Of a stretch of 59,549 nt of DNA, positions 28,983 to 38,484 are shown one piece after another. The position numbers were made by a program, and so were the translations under genes. Below the pieces are notes generated by a model. The model was not told the DNA's origin. It saw only the letters and a program-made list of their open reading frames with translations, and made no database searches. The first letter of the stretch is position 1. Every line of letters begins with the position of its first letter. Source of the stretch: Myxococcus dinghuensis (lineage in GTDB: Bacteria; Myxococcota; Myxococcia; Myxococcales; Myxococcaceae); NCBI RefSeq assembly GCF_024198235.1, contig NZ_JAKCFB010000048.1, positions 1-59,549 on the forward strand. The letters are read 5' to 3'.

Positions 28983-29116
28983 GGTGGAGTCCGCGTCGGG
29001 GAGACGCCGCGCCGGCTGTCCACCAGCAAGCACCCCGCGACCCGTGTCGCGAAGCCGTTGATTCATGACACACCGCGCGCCTAGCTTGGCGCGGTTTCCC
29101 GCGCTGGGGGCGGTTC

Positions 29117-30181
29117 ATGCCTGCATACCGTGACGTGCTCGTCAGGATTCCCGAGCCAGACATCGACGCCGGGCGGAAGTGTCAGGCGCTGCTGGACTTG
29201 AAGACGAAGCCCCAGGGCAGCCTGGGCCGCCTGGAGGAGCTGGCGTGTCAGTGGGCCGCGCTGCGCGGAGAGCCTGCGCCCGACCTGCCCCGCAAGGGCC
29301 TGGTGGTGATGGCGGCCGACCACGGCGTCACCGAGGAGGGCGTGAGCGCCTATCCGTCGGAGGTCACCGGGCAGATGGTGGCCAACTTCGCCCGGGGTGG
29401 CGCCGCCATCAACGTGCTGGCACGCCAGCACGACGTGCGCGTGCAGGTCGTCGACATGGGCGTGCGCAACCCGGTGGAGGGGCTGGAGGGCGTGCGCGTC
29501 CACCGCCAGGGCCCCGGCACGTCGAACTTCACGCGCGGGCCGGCCATGTCTCGGCGCGCGGCGGAGGAGGCGCTGAGCGTGGGCGCGCTGCTCGCGCAGG
29601 AGCTGGCGGACGACGGCATCACCCTGTTGGGGTTGGGGGAGATGGGCATCGGCAACACCACGGCGTCGGCCGCGCTGACGTGTGTGCTCGCCGGCGTGGC
29701 GCCGGACGTGGCCACCGGACGTGGCACGGGCGTGGACGACGCGGGCATGGTGCGCAAGGTGGACGCCGTGCGCCGGGCGCTGGAGGTGAACCAGCCGGAC
29801 GCGGCGGACCCGCTGGACGCGCTCGCCAAGGTGGGCGGCTTCGAGATCGCGGGGCTCGCGGGCGTGGCGCTGGGGGCCGCGGCGCGGCGGGTGCCGGTGG
29901 TGCTGGATGGGTTCATCTCCTCCGTGGCGGGGCTGGTGGCCGCGCGGCTGTGTCCCCGGGTGACGCCCTTCCTCCTCTCCAGCCACATCTCGCGGGAGAT
30001 TGGCCACCGGCGGGTGCTGGAGGCGCTCAAGCAGCGCCCGCTGCTCGACCTCAACCTGCGGCTGGGCGAGGGCACCGGCGCGGTGCTCGCCATGGGGCTG
30101 ATGGACAGCAGCCTGCGCATCCTCCACGAGATGGCGACGTTCTCGTCCGCGGGCGTCACGGAGAAGACGCGGCGGCGCTGA
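29117..30181 (+). CDS. cobT: Nicotinate-nucleotide:dimethylbenzimidazole phosphoribosyltransferase
   Basis: 354 residues. Makes alpha-ribazole phosphate from nicotinate mononucleotide and 5,6-dimethylbenzimidazole for the lower ligand of B12. Motifs: LKTKPQGSLGRLEELA, VMAADHGVTEEGVSAYPSEVT, LLGLGEMGIGNTTASAAL and the C-terminal catalytic-glutamate segment RLGEGTGAVLAMGL. First gene of cobT-cobS-cobC, all on the plus strand. Confidence 0.97.
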   Translation: MPAYRDVLVRIPEPDIDAGRKCQALLDLKTKPQGSLGRLEELACQWAALRGEPAPDLPRKGLVVMAADHGVTEEGVSAYPSEVTGQMVANFARGGAAINVLARQHDVRVQVVDMGVRNPVEGLEGVRVHRQGPGTSNFTRGPAMSRRAAEEALSVGALLAQELADDGITLLGLGEMGIGNTTASAALTCVLAGVAPDVATGRGTGVDDAGMVRKVDAVRRALEVNQPDAADPLDALAKVGGFEIAGLAGVALGAAARRVPVVLDGFISSVAGLVAARLCPRVTPFLLSSHISREIGHRRVLEALKQRPLLDLNLRLGEGTGAVLAMGLMDSSLRILHEMATFSSAGVTEKTRRR

Positions 30182-30227
30182 CGCTCGCGCCCTTGACGGA
30201 AACGTGGCAGGAGGTGCTTCCAACGAC

Positions 30228-30971
30228 ATGCAGCGCCTCTTCGCCGGCATCGCCTTCCTCAGCCGCATCCCCGTGCCCGGCGCCGCGAGCTTCGACGCGG
30301 CCGACGTGGGCCGCTCCACGCTGTGCTTCCCCGTGGTGGGCGCGCTGCTGGCCCTGGTGCTCGTGGGCGTGCGCCACGCCGTCTACCCGCTGCTGCCCTC
30401 CACCGTCGCGGCGTTCCTGCTGCTCGGCGTGTTGGCCCTGCTCACGGGCGCGCTGCACCTGGACGGGCTGGCGGACATGGCGGACGGCTTCGGCGGCGGG
30501 CGCACGAAGGAGGACGTGCTGCGCATCATGCGCGACCACGTCATCGGCGCGTATGGCGGCGTGGCCCTGCTCTTCGTCGTGGGCCTGAAGGTCAGCGCGC
30601 TCGCGGCGCTCCTGGAGCGGGGACAGGCGGACACGGCCCTGCTGGTGGCGCTGGTGCTGGGACGGTGGGCCTCCGTGCCCATGGGGTGGCTCCTGCCGTA
30701 TGCGCGCCGCTCCGCCGGAGGGCTGGGCATGGCCATCACCGACCACGTCGGGCGCGTCGAGGTGTTCGGCGCCACGCTGGTGGCGGCGGGCGTCGCGGTG
30801 GGGCTCCTGGGCTGGAGGGGTGGCGTCGCGCTGGGGGCGGTGGCGTGCGCCTCCGCGCTCCAGGGGCTGTGGTGCATGCGGAAGATCGACGGCATCACCG
30901 GCGACACCCTGGGCGCCAACACCGAGGTCTGCGAGGCGCTGGTGTTCGTGCTGGTGCTGGCGTTGGGCTGA
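30228..30971 (+). CDS. cobS: Adenosylcobinamide-GDP ribazoletransferase
   Basis: 247 residues, polytopic. Joins alpha-ribazole(-phosphate) to adenosylcobinamide-GDP, the last joining step of adenosylcobalamin assembly, at the inner membrane. Signatures: LSRIPVP near the start, HLDGLADMADGFGGG (metal-binding acidic motif), and GITGDTLGA near the C-terminus. ATG 30228 is preferred to the in-frame GTG 30204; GGAGGT precedes it at 30210-30215. Confidence 0.96.
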   Translation: MQRLFAGIAFLSRIPVPGAASFDAADVGRSTLCFPVVGALLALVLVGVRHAVYPLLPSTVAAFLLLGVLALLTGALHLDGLADMADGFGGGRTKEDVLRIMRDHVIGAYGGVALLFVVGLKVSALAALLERGQADTALLVALVLGRWASVPMGWLLPYARRSAGGLGMAITDHVGRVEVFGATLVAAGVAVGLLGWRGGVALGAVACASALQGLWCMRKIDGITGDTLGANTEVCEALVFVLVLALG

Positions 30972-30981
30972 AGGGGCCGAC

Positions 30982-31602
30982 ATGGACTGGAGACTTCCGG
31001 GCGGCGTGACGCGCGTGGTGCTGGTGCGGCACGGCAAGCCCTCCGAGGAGATGAAGGGCCGCTGCTACGGCCGGCTCGACGTGGGCCTCGCGCCGGAGGG
31101 CCATGTCCAGGCCACCCGCGCCGCGAAGCTGCTCGCGGACGTGGCGTTCACCGCGCTCTACGCGAGCCCCCGGCTGCGCGCGCTCGACACCGCGCGCCCC
31201 ATCGCCGAGGGCCGAGGCGTGGACGTGACGGTCGACGAGGCGTTCCGCGAAATCGACTTCGGCCTCTTCGAGGGCCTCACCTACGAGGAGGCGGAGCGGC
31301 GCTTCCCCGCGCTGTACGCGGAGTGGATGGCGCACCCCGAGCAGGTCCGCTTCCCCCAGGGCGAGACGTTCTCCGAGATGCGCGAGCGCGTGCGCGCGGG
31401 AGGCCGGGCCCTGCGAGCCAGACACCCGGGCCAGTGCTTCGCGCTCGTGTCCCACGGCGGCGTCAACCGGACGCTGCTCGCGGAGGCGCTGGGCATGGCG
31501 GACGCGAACCTCTTCCGGCTCGACCAGGTGCACGCGGCGGTGAACGTCATCGACTACTACGGCGACTCGCCCGTGGTGAAGCTGATGAACCTCCAGCCCT
31601 GA
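30982..31602 (+). CDS. cobC: Alpha-ribazole phosphatase-like histidine phosphatase
   Basis: 206 residues. RHG phosphatase with the phosphohistidine motif VVLVRHGKPSEEMKGRCYG, the RLRALDTARPIAE arginine and the SHGGVNR second histidine. Position directly after cobS (10 bp) points to CobC, which removes the 5'-phosphate in nucleotide-loop assembly. The frame extends upstream through cobS but homology starts at ATG 30982. Confidence 0.92.
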   Translation: MDWRLPGGVTRVVLVRHGKPSEEMKGRCYGRLDVGLAPEGHVQATRAAKLLADVAFTALYASPRLRALDTARPIAEGRGVDVTVDEAFREIDFGLFEGLTYEEAERRFPALYAEWMAHPEQVRFPQGETFSEMRERVRAGGRALRARHPGQCFALVSHGGVNRTLLAEALGMADANLFRLDQVHAAVNVIDYYGDSPVVKLMNLQP

Positions 31603-31621
31603 CGCCGGCGCGCGCGGCGTC
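31601..31621. terminator. Hairpin between convergent cobC and btuC
   Basis: GACGCCG-N7-CGGCGTC immediately at the cobC stop and 5 bases from the btuC stop; likely shared by both operons. No T-run. Confidence 0.55.
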
Positions 31622-31625
31622 CCCC

Positions 31626-32567
31626 TCAGGTGGACCTGCGCGCCACGAGGTACACGAGCAGCGGCGCGCCCAGCGCCGCCGTCACCAGGCCCACGGGCGG
31701 CTCGCGCCCCGGGAACACGACGCGCGTCCCCGCGTCGCAGAGCACCAGGAAGGCCGCGCCCACCACCACGGAGCACGGCAGCAGCACGCGCCGGCTCACG
31801 CCCAGCACGCGCCGGACGATGTGCGGGACGATGAGCTCCACGAAGGCGATGGGGCCACACCACGCGACACAGCCCGCCACGCCCAGCGCGCCCAGGCCGA
31901 TGGCCACCATCCGCACCCGGCGCACGTCCACGCCCTGCGATTCGGCGTGCTCCTCGCCGGCGATGAACACCTCCAGCGCCCGGGTGAGCGCGAGCAACCC
32001 CACCACCGTCACGACGACGACGGGCAACAGCAGCACCACGCCCTGGTAGCCCACCTGGGGCAGGTGCCCCATCGTCCAGCGCGTGGCCGCGAGCAGCTCC
32101 GCCGCGTCCGCGGAGTACTGCACCCCCGTGGAGATGGCGCCCGCGCCCATGGAGAAGGCGATGCCCGCGAGCACCAGGTCGTTCATGCGCACCGCGCGCC
32201 CGGCCGCGATGGCCGCCACCGCGAGGCTCACCCCGAGCGCCCCCGCGAACGCGGCCGCGGCGACCAGGGGCAGCCCCCACACCGCCGCGCGCGCGCCCAG
32301 CACGATGGCCACCAGCGCCCCGAGCGTGGCCCCCGCCGTCGTCCCCACCGTGCTCGGCGCCGCCAGCGGGTTGGCGAAGAGGGACTGGTACACCGCTCCC
32401 ACCAGCGACAACGTGCCGCCCACCAGCAGCGCCATCAACGTCCTCGGCACGCGCAACTGCCAGAGGATGAAGTCGCGCGCGTCGTCCGGCATGGCCGGGC
32501 CGACGAACGGCGCCACGACCAGCACCGCCGCGCACAGCACCATCGTCGCCACGAGCCGCGTCCTCAT
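31626..32567 (-). CDS. btuC: FecCD/BtuC-type ABC transporter permease
   Basis: 313 residues, eight to ten membrane helices. The family pattern runs LRVPRTLMALLVGGTLSLVGAVYQSLFANPLAAPSTVG, and GPIAFVELIVPHIVRRVLG contains the ATPase-coupling loop. With the btuD- and btuF-like partners it forms a corrinoid or siderophore importer; the opposing cob genes favour vitamin B12 or cobinamide. The ATG overlaps the btuD stop (ATGA). Confidence 0.9.
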   Translation of the reverse strand: MRTRLVATMVLCAAVLVVAPFVGPAMPDDARDFILWQLRVPRTLMALLVGGTLSLVGAVYQSLFANPLAAPSTVGTTAGATLGALVAIVLGARAAVWGLPLVAAAAFAGALGVSLAVAAIAAGRAVRMNDLVLAGIAFSMGAGAISTGVQYSADAAELLAATRWTMGHLPQVGYQGVVLLLPVVVVTVVGLLALTRALEVFIAGEEHAESQGVDVRRVRMVAIGLGALGVAGCVAWCGPIAFVELIVPHIVRRVLGVSRRVLLPCSVVVGAAFLVLCDAGTRVVFPGREPPVGLVTAALGAPLLVYLVARRST

Positions 32568-33361
32568 GCCCCGCTCCGCTCCACCGGCAGGCCCACGAAG
32601 ACGCGCCGCCCCTCCACCCGCACATCGCCCATGCGCACGCCGAACACCCGCCCCAGCTCCGCGCCCAGCTCCGGCGCGTCGTAGTGCGACTCGAACGCCA
32701 CCCGCCCGCCCGCCAACCCCACGACGCGGAGGCGCCCCGCCGCGCCCGGCTCCAGCGCGTGGGCCAGCACGTTGATGTCATGGGTGATGCACAACACACC
32801 CTTCCCCGCGCGCCACAGCCGCCCCACCAGCGCGTACAGCTCCAGTTGCTGCGCCGGGTCCAGGAAGTTGGCCGGTTCATCCAGGAGCACCCACGGCGCC
32901 TCCTGCGCCAGCAGCGCCGCCACCGCGACGCGCTGCTGCTCGCCGCCCGACAGCTCCGTGACGGGCCGCGCCGCGAGCGCCTCCGCCTGCACGCGCGAGA
33001 GCGCCTCGCGCGCCGCCTCCTCCGAGCGCCGCCGCGGCTCCTGGAAGCGGTAGCGCGCCGCCGCCACGTGCTCCAGCGCGGTGATGGGCTCCGACACCTG
33101 CACCCGCTGCGGCAGCCACGCGACGAACGCCGCGCGCTCCCGGGGCGACAGCGCGGACACGTCGCGTCCCCGCACCGTCGCGCGCCCCGCGTCGGGCCGC
33201 TGCAGCCCGAGCGCCACGCGCATCAGCGTCGTCTTGCCCGCGCCGTTGGGCCCCACCACGGCCACGAAGTCCCCCGGCGCCACGCGCAGCGAAACGTCGT
33301 CCAGGAGGACGCGCCCGCCCTTGCGCACCGTCGCGCCGGACACCTCGAGCAGCGCGCTCAT
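32564..33361 (-). CDS. btuD: ABC transporter ATP-binding protein (BtuD/FepC type)
   Basis: 265 residues. Walker A GPNGAGKTTL, Q-loop LPQRV, signature LSGGEQQRVAVAALLAQ, Walker B WVLLDEPANFLD and switch His ITHDINV. Typical of FecE/BtuD importers. ATG 33361 overlaps the btuF stop by four bases and its own stop overlaps btuC, so the three genes are translationally chained. Confidence 0.93.
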   Translation of the reverse strand: MSALLEVSGATVRKGGRVLLDDVSLRVAPGDFVAVVGPNGAGKTTLMRVALGLQRPDAGRATVRGRDVSALSPRERAAFVAWLPQRVQVSEPITALEHVAAARYRFQEPRRRSEEAAREALSRVQAEALAARPVTELSGGEQQRVAVAALLAQEAPWVLLDEPANFLDPAQQLELYALVGRLWRAGKGVLCITHDINVLAHALEPGAAGRLRVVGLAGGRVAFESHYDAPELGAELGRVFGVRMGDVRVEGRRVFVGLPVERSGA

Positions 33362-34224
33362 GGGTGCTTCGCGGTGGAGCGCAGCGCCGCGCGCAGCTTG
33401 TCCACCACGTCGAGGATGCGCGGCCCGGTGGACTGCACGTCCGCTCCGGAGAGCACGCGCACCCGGTCCTCCTTCACCGCGCGCAGCACCGCGAGCTTCT
33501 TCCAGGCCTCCAGGTGGCGCGCCTCCTCCTCGGGAGACAGGGCCTTGCCCGCCACCAGGACGAGGATGACGTCCGGGTCCAGCGTCATCAGCCGCTCCAC
33601 GGGCAGGTTGGGCGGGCCCGGCACGTCCTCCGCGACGGCGTTGCGCGCGCCGGCCGCCTCGAGCGCCGCGCCGTGCAACGAGCCCTTGCGGATGTACCAG
33701 ATGCTCGACAGCGAGCCCTCCGGGTCCCCCAGCGCCAGCAGCACGCGCGGCCCGTCTGCCGGCGCGGCCCGGCCGAGCGTCGACTCCACGCGCGACGCCA
33801 GCGTCCCCGCCTCCGCCTCGCGCCCCGTCACCCGCCCCAGCTCCCGGATGCTGCCGGCCACGTCCGCCACCGTCAGCCACGGCAGCACCTTCAGCGGGGC
33901 CAGCGCCGTCAGCGACTCCGCCGGGGCCTGCTTCACCTTCTCGTCCAGGATGAGCGTGGGCTTGAGCCGCGCGATGGCCTCGTACTGCGGGGTCAGCGTG
34001 GAGCCCACCCGCGGCACCGTGGCCACCGCCGGTGGCCAGTCCGCGTAGTCCGTCACGCCCACCACCTGGTCCCCCGCGCCCAGGGCATAGAGCGTCTCGG
34101 AGATGCCCGGCGACAGCGCGACGATGCGGCGGGCGCCCGGCTCCGGGGCGGACGGGGAGCGCTGACAGCCCGAGGACAGCGTCAGCGCGAGGACCAGTGG
34201 CAGGAAGGAGCGCAGGTCGGGCAT
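33358..34224 (-). CDS. btuF: Corrinoid-binding lipoprotein, BtuF-like
   Basis: 288 residues. Signal peptide with lipobox LSSGC, then a type III substrate-binding fold: RRIVALSPGISETLYALGAGDQVVGVTDYADWP, LKPTLILDEK and a long connecting helix. The early PGISETLYALGAG/VVGVTDYADWP pattern is shared by BtuF and siderophore-binding relatives; B12 is inferred from context. The frame runs further upstream to 34380, but ATG 34224 starts the signal peptide. Confidence 0.87.
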   Translation of the reverse strand: MPDLRSFLPLVLALTLSSGCQRSPSAPEPGARRIVALSPGISETLYALGAGDQVVGVTDYADWPPAVATVPRVGSTLTPQYEAIARLKPTLILDEKVKQAPAESLTALAPLKVLPWLTVADVAGSIRELGRVTGREAEAGTLASRVESTLGRAAPADGPRVLLALGDPEGSLSSIWYIRKGSLHGAALEAAGARNAVAEDVPGPPNLPVERLMTLDPDVILVLVAGKALSPEEEARHLEAWKKLAVLRAVKEDRVRVLSGADVQSTGPRILDVVDKLRAALRSTAKHP

Positions 34225-34273
34225 GGGCGCACCCAACCTACCAGGGGAACCCGCGAGGTCCACCGCCCTTCCG

Positions 34274-34330
34274 GGGGCACATTGCCTCGACGGGGCATTG
34301 TGCCCCAGCGCGCCCGGGGCATCGCGCCCC
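34274..34330. promoter_or_regulatory. Three inverted repeats GGGGCA-N3-TGCCCC, candidate enhancer sites for the NtrC-type regulator
   Basis: Copies at 34274-34288 (one mismatch), 34292-34306 (perfect, spacer TTG) and 34316-34330 (one mismatch). Relative to the sigma-54 start predicted near 34401 they lie at about -127, -109 and -85 to -71, the usual range for an activator's upstream sites. The same repeat recurs at 53285-53318 next to two more -24/-12 promoters. Confidence 0.65.
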
Positions 34331-34374
34331 TCGCGGCGGGGGGCTCCAGAGTGGAGCGCTCCGCCTGGAGCCCC

Positions 34375-34390
34375 TGGCACGGCGGATGCT
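34375..34390 (+). promoter_or_regulatory. Sigma-54 (-24/-12) promoter
   Basis: TGGCACGGCGGATGCT matches TGGCACG-N4-TTGCW at every consensus position but one, with the invariant GG and GC ten bases apart. Transcription would begin near 34401, 50 bases before the small secreted protein gene. Confidence 0.75.
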
Positions 34391-34450
34391 CATGCCCGGA
34401 TGCGTGACCGGAGACGACTCCTCCCGGGCACGGAACGGAGAAGTAGACCC

Positions 34451-34660
34451 ATGAAGCGTACCCTGACCCTGGCCGCCAGCCTCTCCCTGCTCTCGATGAG
34501 CGCGTTTGCCGCGACGAACAAGACCCCGACGGCGACGGCGACGCAGAAGCCCGCCGCCGAGGCGCCGGCCAAGCCCGCGGGCAAGGCCAAGAACACCAAG
34601 GAGCATGCGGCCCACGCGAAGGGCGCCCAGACGCCCGCCAAGGACTCCGCCACGCACTGA
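34451..34660 (+). CDS. Small secreted Ala/Lys/Pro-rich protein (acid-shock-protein-like composition)
   Basis: 69 residues. Signal peptide MKRTLTLAASLSLLSMSAFA, then a basic low-complexity mature part of about 49 residues (KPAAEAPAKPAGKAK, KEHAAHAKGAQ). The size, cleavage site and Ala/Lys/Pro/Thr/His content resemble the periplasmic acid-shock protein Asr, but this is compositional likeness only. GGAG lies about 11 bases before the ATG. It is preceded by a sigma-54 promoter with enhancer-like repeats and followed by a sensor kinase/NtrC pair, so it is probably their main output. Confidence 0.75.
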   Translation: MKRTLTLAASLSLLSMSAFAATNKTPTATATQKPAAEAPAKPAGKAKNTKEHAAHAKGAQTPAKDSATH

Positions 34661-34701
34661 TCCGTTTCGAGCAGCACTCGCGGTACGTTGTGAGTAACTC
34701 C

Positions 34702-34744
34702 TTCCGGTCCAGGCGCCCCGACCCCTCCCACGCCTGGACCGGAA
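34702..34744 (+). terminator. 14-bp perfect hairpin between the secreted protein and kinase genes
   Basis: TTCCGGTCCAGGCG and CGCCTGGACCGGAA arms around a 15-base loop, ending 15 bases before the kinase GTG. No T-tract. It may partly terminate or stabilise the upstream message, giving much peptide and little kinase/regulator from one promoter. Confidence 0.6.
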
Positions 34745-34759
34745 CAGCCTCGACCGACC

Positions 34760-36222
34760 GTGAGACTCGCACGCAAGTTCACCCTCGCCCTCGTCCTGCT
34801 CGCCGTGGCGGTCATCGCCGGGCTGCAGGTCATCCAGGTCCGCCGAGAGCTGGAACGCTCCGCGCTGGACATGCAGCACGACCACCGGCTGCTCGGCCAC
34901 ACGCTCGCCGGCGCCATCGCCCAGGCCTGGCAGCTGGCGGGTGAGCGAGAGGCCCTCACCCTGCTCAACCAGTCCAACCGCTACCAGGAGCAGGTCCACC
35001 TGCGCTGGGTCTGGCTGGACGGAGGGCCGGGCACGCCGTCGCTGGTGGGATTCCCGCCGCGACTGCTCGCCACGCTCCGCCAGGGCCAGGACGGCTCCAT
35101 GGTGGACCCGACGCCAGACCCGGGCTTCCTGCACTCGTACACGCCGGTCTTCATCGGCCCCCGGTTCGGCGCCATCGAAATCACCGAGTCGCTGGGCGAG
35201 GAGCGCCAGCACGTCTTCGTCACGGTGGTGGGCACCATCGTCGCGACGGGGGCCATCACCCTCGCCTTCCTCGTCACCGCCATGGCCATGGGCCGCCGGC
35301 TCGTCGGCGAGCCGGTGGACCAGCTCGTCCAGCTCGCGGCGCGCATCGGCCAGGGGGACCTGTCCGCGCGCGTGCAGCTTCCCCGGCAGCGCCGGGGCGA
35401 CGAGCTGACCATGCTGGCGGACGCGATGAACCGCATGGGTGAGCACCTGGAGGAGACCCGCGCGCGGCTGGCGACGGAGACCGCCGCGCGCCTGTCCGCC
35501 GTGGAGCACCTGCGGCACGCGGACCGGCTCACCACCGTGGGCAAGCTGGCCTCCGGCGTGGCGCACGAGCTGGGCACGCCGCTCAACGTCGTCATGGGCC
35601 GCTCGAAGATGATTTCGTCCGGCGAGGCCGAGGGCGAGGAGGTGGTCGAGTGCGCCAACATCATCGGCCAGCAGGCCCAGCACATGACGCGCATCATCCG
35701 CCAGCTGCTCGACTTCGCGCGGCGGCGCGCGCCCCACCGGGCCCCCGAGGACGTCCACGAGCTGGTGACGCGCTCGCTGAGCCTCTTGCGCCCCATGGCC
35801 TCCAAGAAGAGCATCACCCTGGAGGACACGGTGCCCCCGGGAGTCATGCTGGAAGTGGACGGCGGCCAGGTGCAGCAGGTGCTGACCAACCTGGTGATGA
35901 ACGCGCTGCAGGCCATGGAGAAGCCGGGCACGGTGCGCGTGCGGGCGACCCCCGAGCGCGTCGCGCCCCCCGGGGACGTGGGCGGCCCCGTGGGCGACTA
36001 CGTCCGGGTGGACGTGGAGGACGAGGGCTCCGGGATTCCCGCGAACGTGCTGGCCCACGTCTTCGAGCCCTTCTTCACCACCAAGGACGTGGGCGAGGGC
36101 ACCGGGCTGGGGCTGTCCGTGTCCTATGGTCTGGTGAGGGACCATGGCGGCTGGATTGCCGTGCGCTCGGAGCCCGGACGCGGTAGCTGCTTCTCCATCT
36201 ACCTGCCGAGCGGAGGAACGAC

Positions 36223-36241
<19 letters not shown>
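34760..36241 (+). CDS. Membrane sensor histidine kinase (NtrB class)
   Basis: 493 residues. TM1 at about 6-25, a periplasmic sensor of about 125 residues, TM2 at about 153-177 and a HAMP linker. The HisKA domain has H269 in SGVAHELGTPLNVV. The ATPase domain has the N-box LTNLVMNALQAM, DEGSGIP, FEPFFTTK and GTGLGLSVSYG. Start is GTG 34760. Its last 19 bases overlap the response regulator gene, indicating a cognate pair. The signal sensed by the periplasmic loop is unknown; the predicted targets suggest envelope or acid stress. Confidence 0.93.
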
Positions 36242-37590
<1,349 letters not shown>

Positions 37591-37594
37591 GCGC

Positions 37595-38392
37595 TCAGTC
37601 CACCTGTTCCAGGCGCACCTCGAACAGCTTGGGCCACAGCTTGCCGGTCATGAACATGCGCCCGGTGCCGGGCTCCACCGCGATGCCGTTGAGCACCGCC
37701 TCGTGGTCCTTCAACTGCCCGGCCACCGCGCGCCTCAAGGCCGAGGCGTCGATGACGGCGACGACCTTCCCCGTCGCCGGGTCGATCTCCAACACGTCCG
37801 TGGTGAACCACACGTTGGCGTAGACGACGCCGTTGGCGCACTCCAGCTCGTTGAGCTGGTCCACCGGCTGCCCCTGCAGCGTCACCGGCACCGACCCCAC
37901 GGGCTTGAAGCCGACGGGCTCGTGGAAGGTGAGCGTGGCGCTGCCGTCGCTGCGCACCAGGCGGCCCTGCCCGTAGCACAGGCCCCAGCCCTCGCCGGTG
38001 TAGCGGGTGGTGGCCACCTGCTCGGGCGGCAGGCCGCTCCACGTGTAGAGGGTGCCCTCCGTCCAGGTGAGCTGGTAGAGGCGCTCGCCATCGCTGGCGA
38101 GCCCTTCCGTGAAGACCTGCCCCAGCGGGCGGACCCAGAGCGGGTCCGCCGTGTCGAACGAGAGTTCGCGCAGCGTGCCCTCGCGCCCCGTGCTCTCGAA
38201 CAGCCGCCCCTGGTGGAAGACGAGGCCCTGCGTGAAGGCCTGCGTGGAGTGCGGATACTCCCGGACGATGCGCGCCACCTTGTGGCGGGGCGCGACGTCC
38301 GGGGCGCTCTCCGGCGCGCGTTGGTGCGCGGGGCCGCAGCACGCAACCAACGCGCAGAGGGACAGCCACTTCGAGGGCGGAACGAAGCGCAT
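37595..38392 (-). CDS. Glutaminyl-peptide cyclotransferase (bacterial/plant-type beta-propeller) lipoprotein
   Basis: 265 residues. Signal peptide with lipobox in CALVACC, then the Glu_cyclase_2 five-bladed propeller: YPHSTQAFTQGLVFHQGRLFESTG, LYQLTWTEGTLY, YTGEGWGLCYGQGRLVRSDG, LNELECANG and LNGIAVEPGTGRMFMTGKLWPKLFEV. Converts N-terminal Gln of exported peptides to pyroglutamate. ATG 38392 starts the signal peptide; the frame upstream is not supported. Convergent with the NtrC-type gene, 4 bp apart. Confidence 0.92.
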   Translation of the reverse strand: MRFVPPSKWLSLCALVACCGPAHQRAPESAPDVAPRHKVARIVREYPHSTQAFTQGLVFHQGRLFESTGREGTLRELSFDTADPLWVRPLGQVFTEGLASDGERLYQLTWTEGTLYTWSGLPPEQVATTRYTGEGWGLCYGQGRLVRSDGSATLTFHEPVGFKPVGSVPVTLQGQPVDQLNELECANGVVYANVWFTTDVLEIDPATGKVVAVIDASALRRAVAGQLKDHEAVLNGIAVEPGTGRMFMTGKLWPKLFEVRLEQVD

Positions 38393-38484
38393 CGGACACC
38401 CGACGGGGAGAGGAGACCCGGGGAGCCTATCCGGCCGGCCCCGCGAGTCCACCCCTCCCGCGCGCGGACGTCAGGTGCGCGCCG

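Noticed and set aside
28865..29116. Cobalamin riboswitch before cobT
   Set aside because: Fragments resembling the B12 box and core (GGGGAGACGCC, CCCCGCGAC) occur but in the wrong order and spacing; I could not assemble the aptamer by eye.
34228..34243. Leftward sigma-54 promoter for btuF using the same enhancer repeats
   Set aside because: GG-N10-GC can be drawn but three consensus positions are wrong and the start would fall inside the btuF start codon region.
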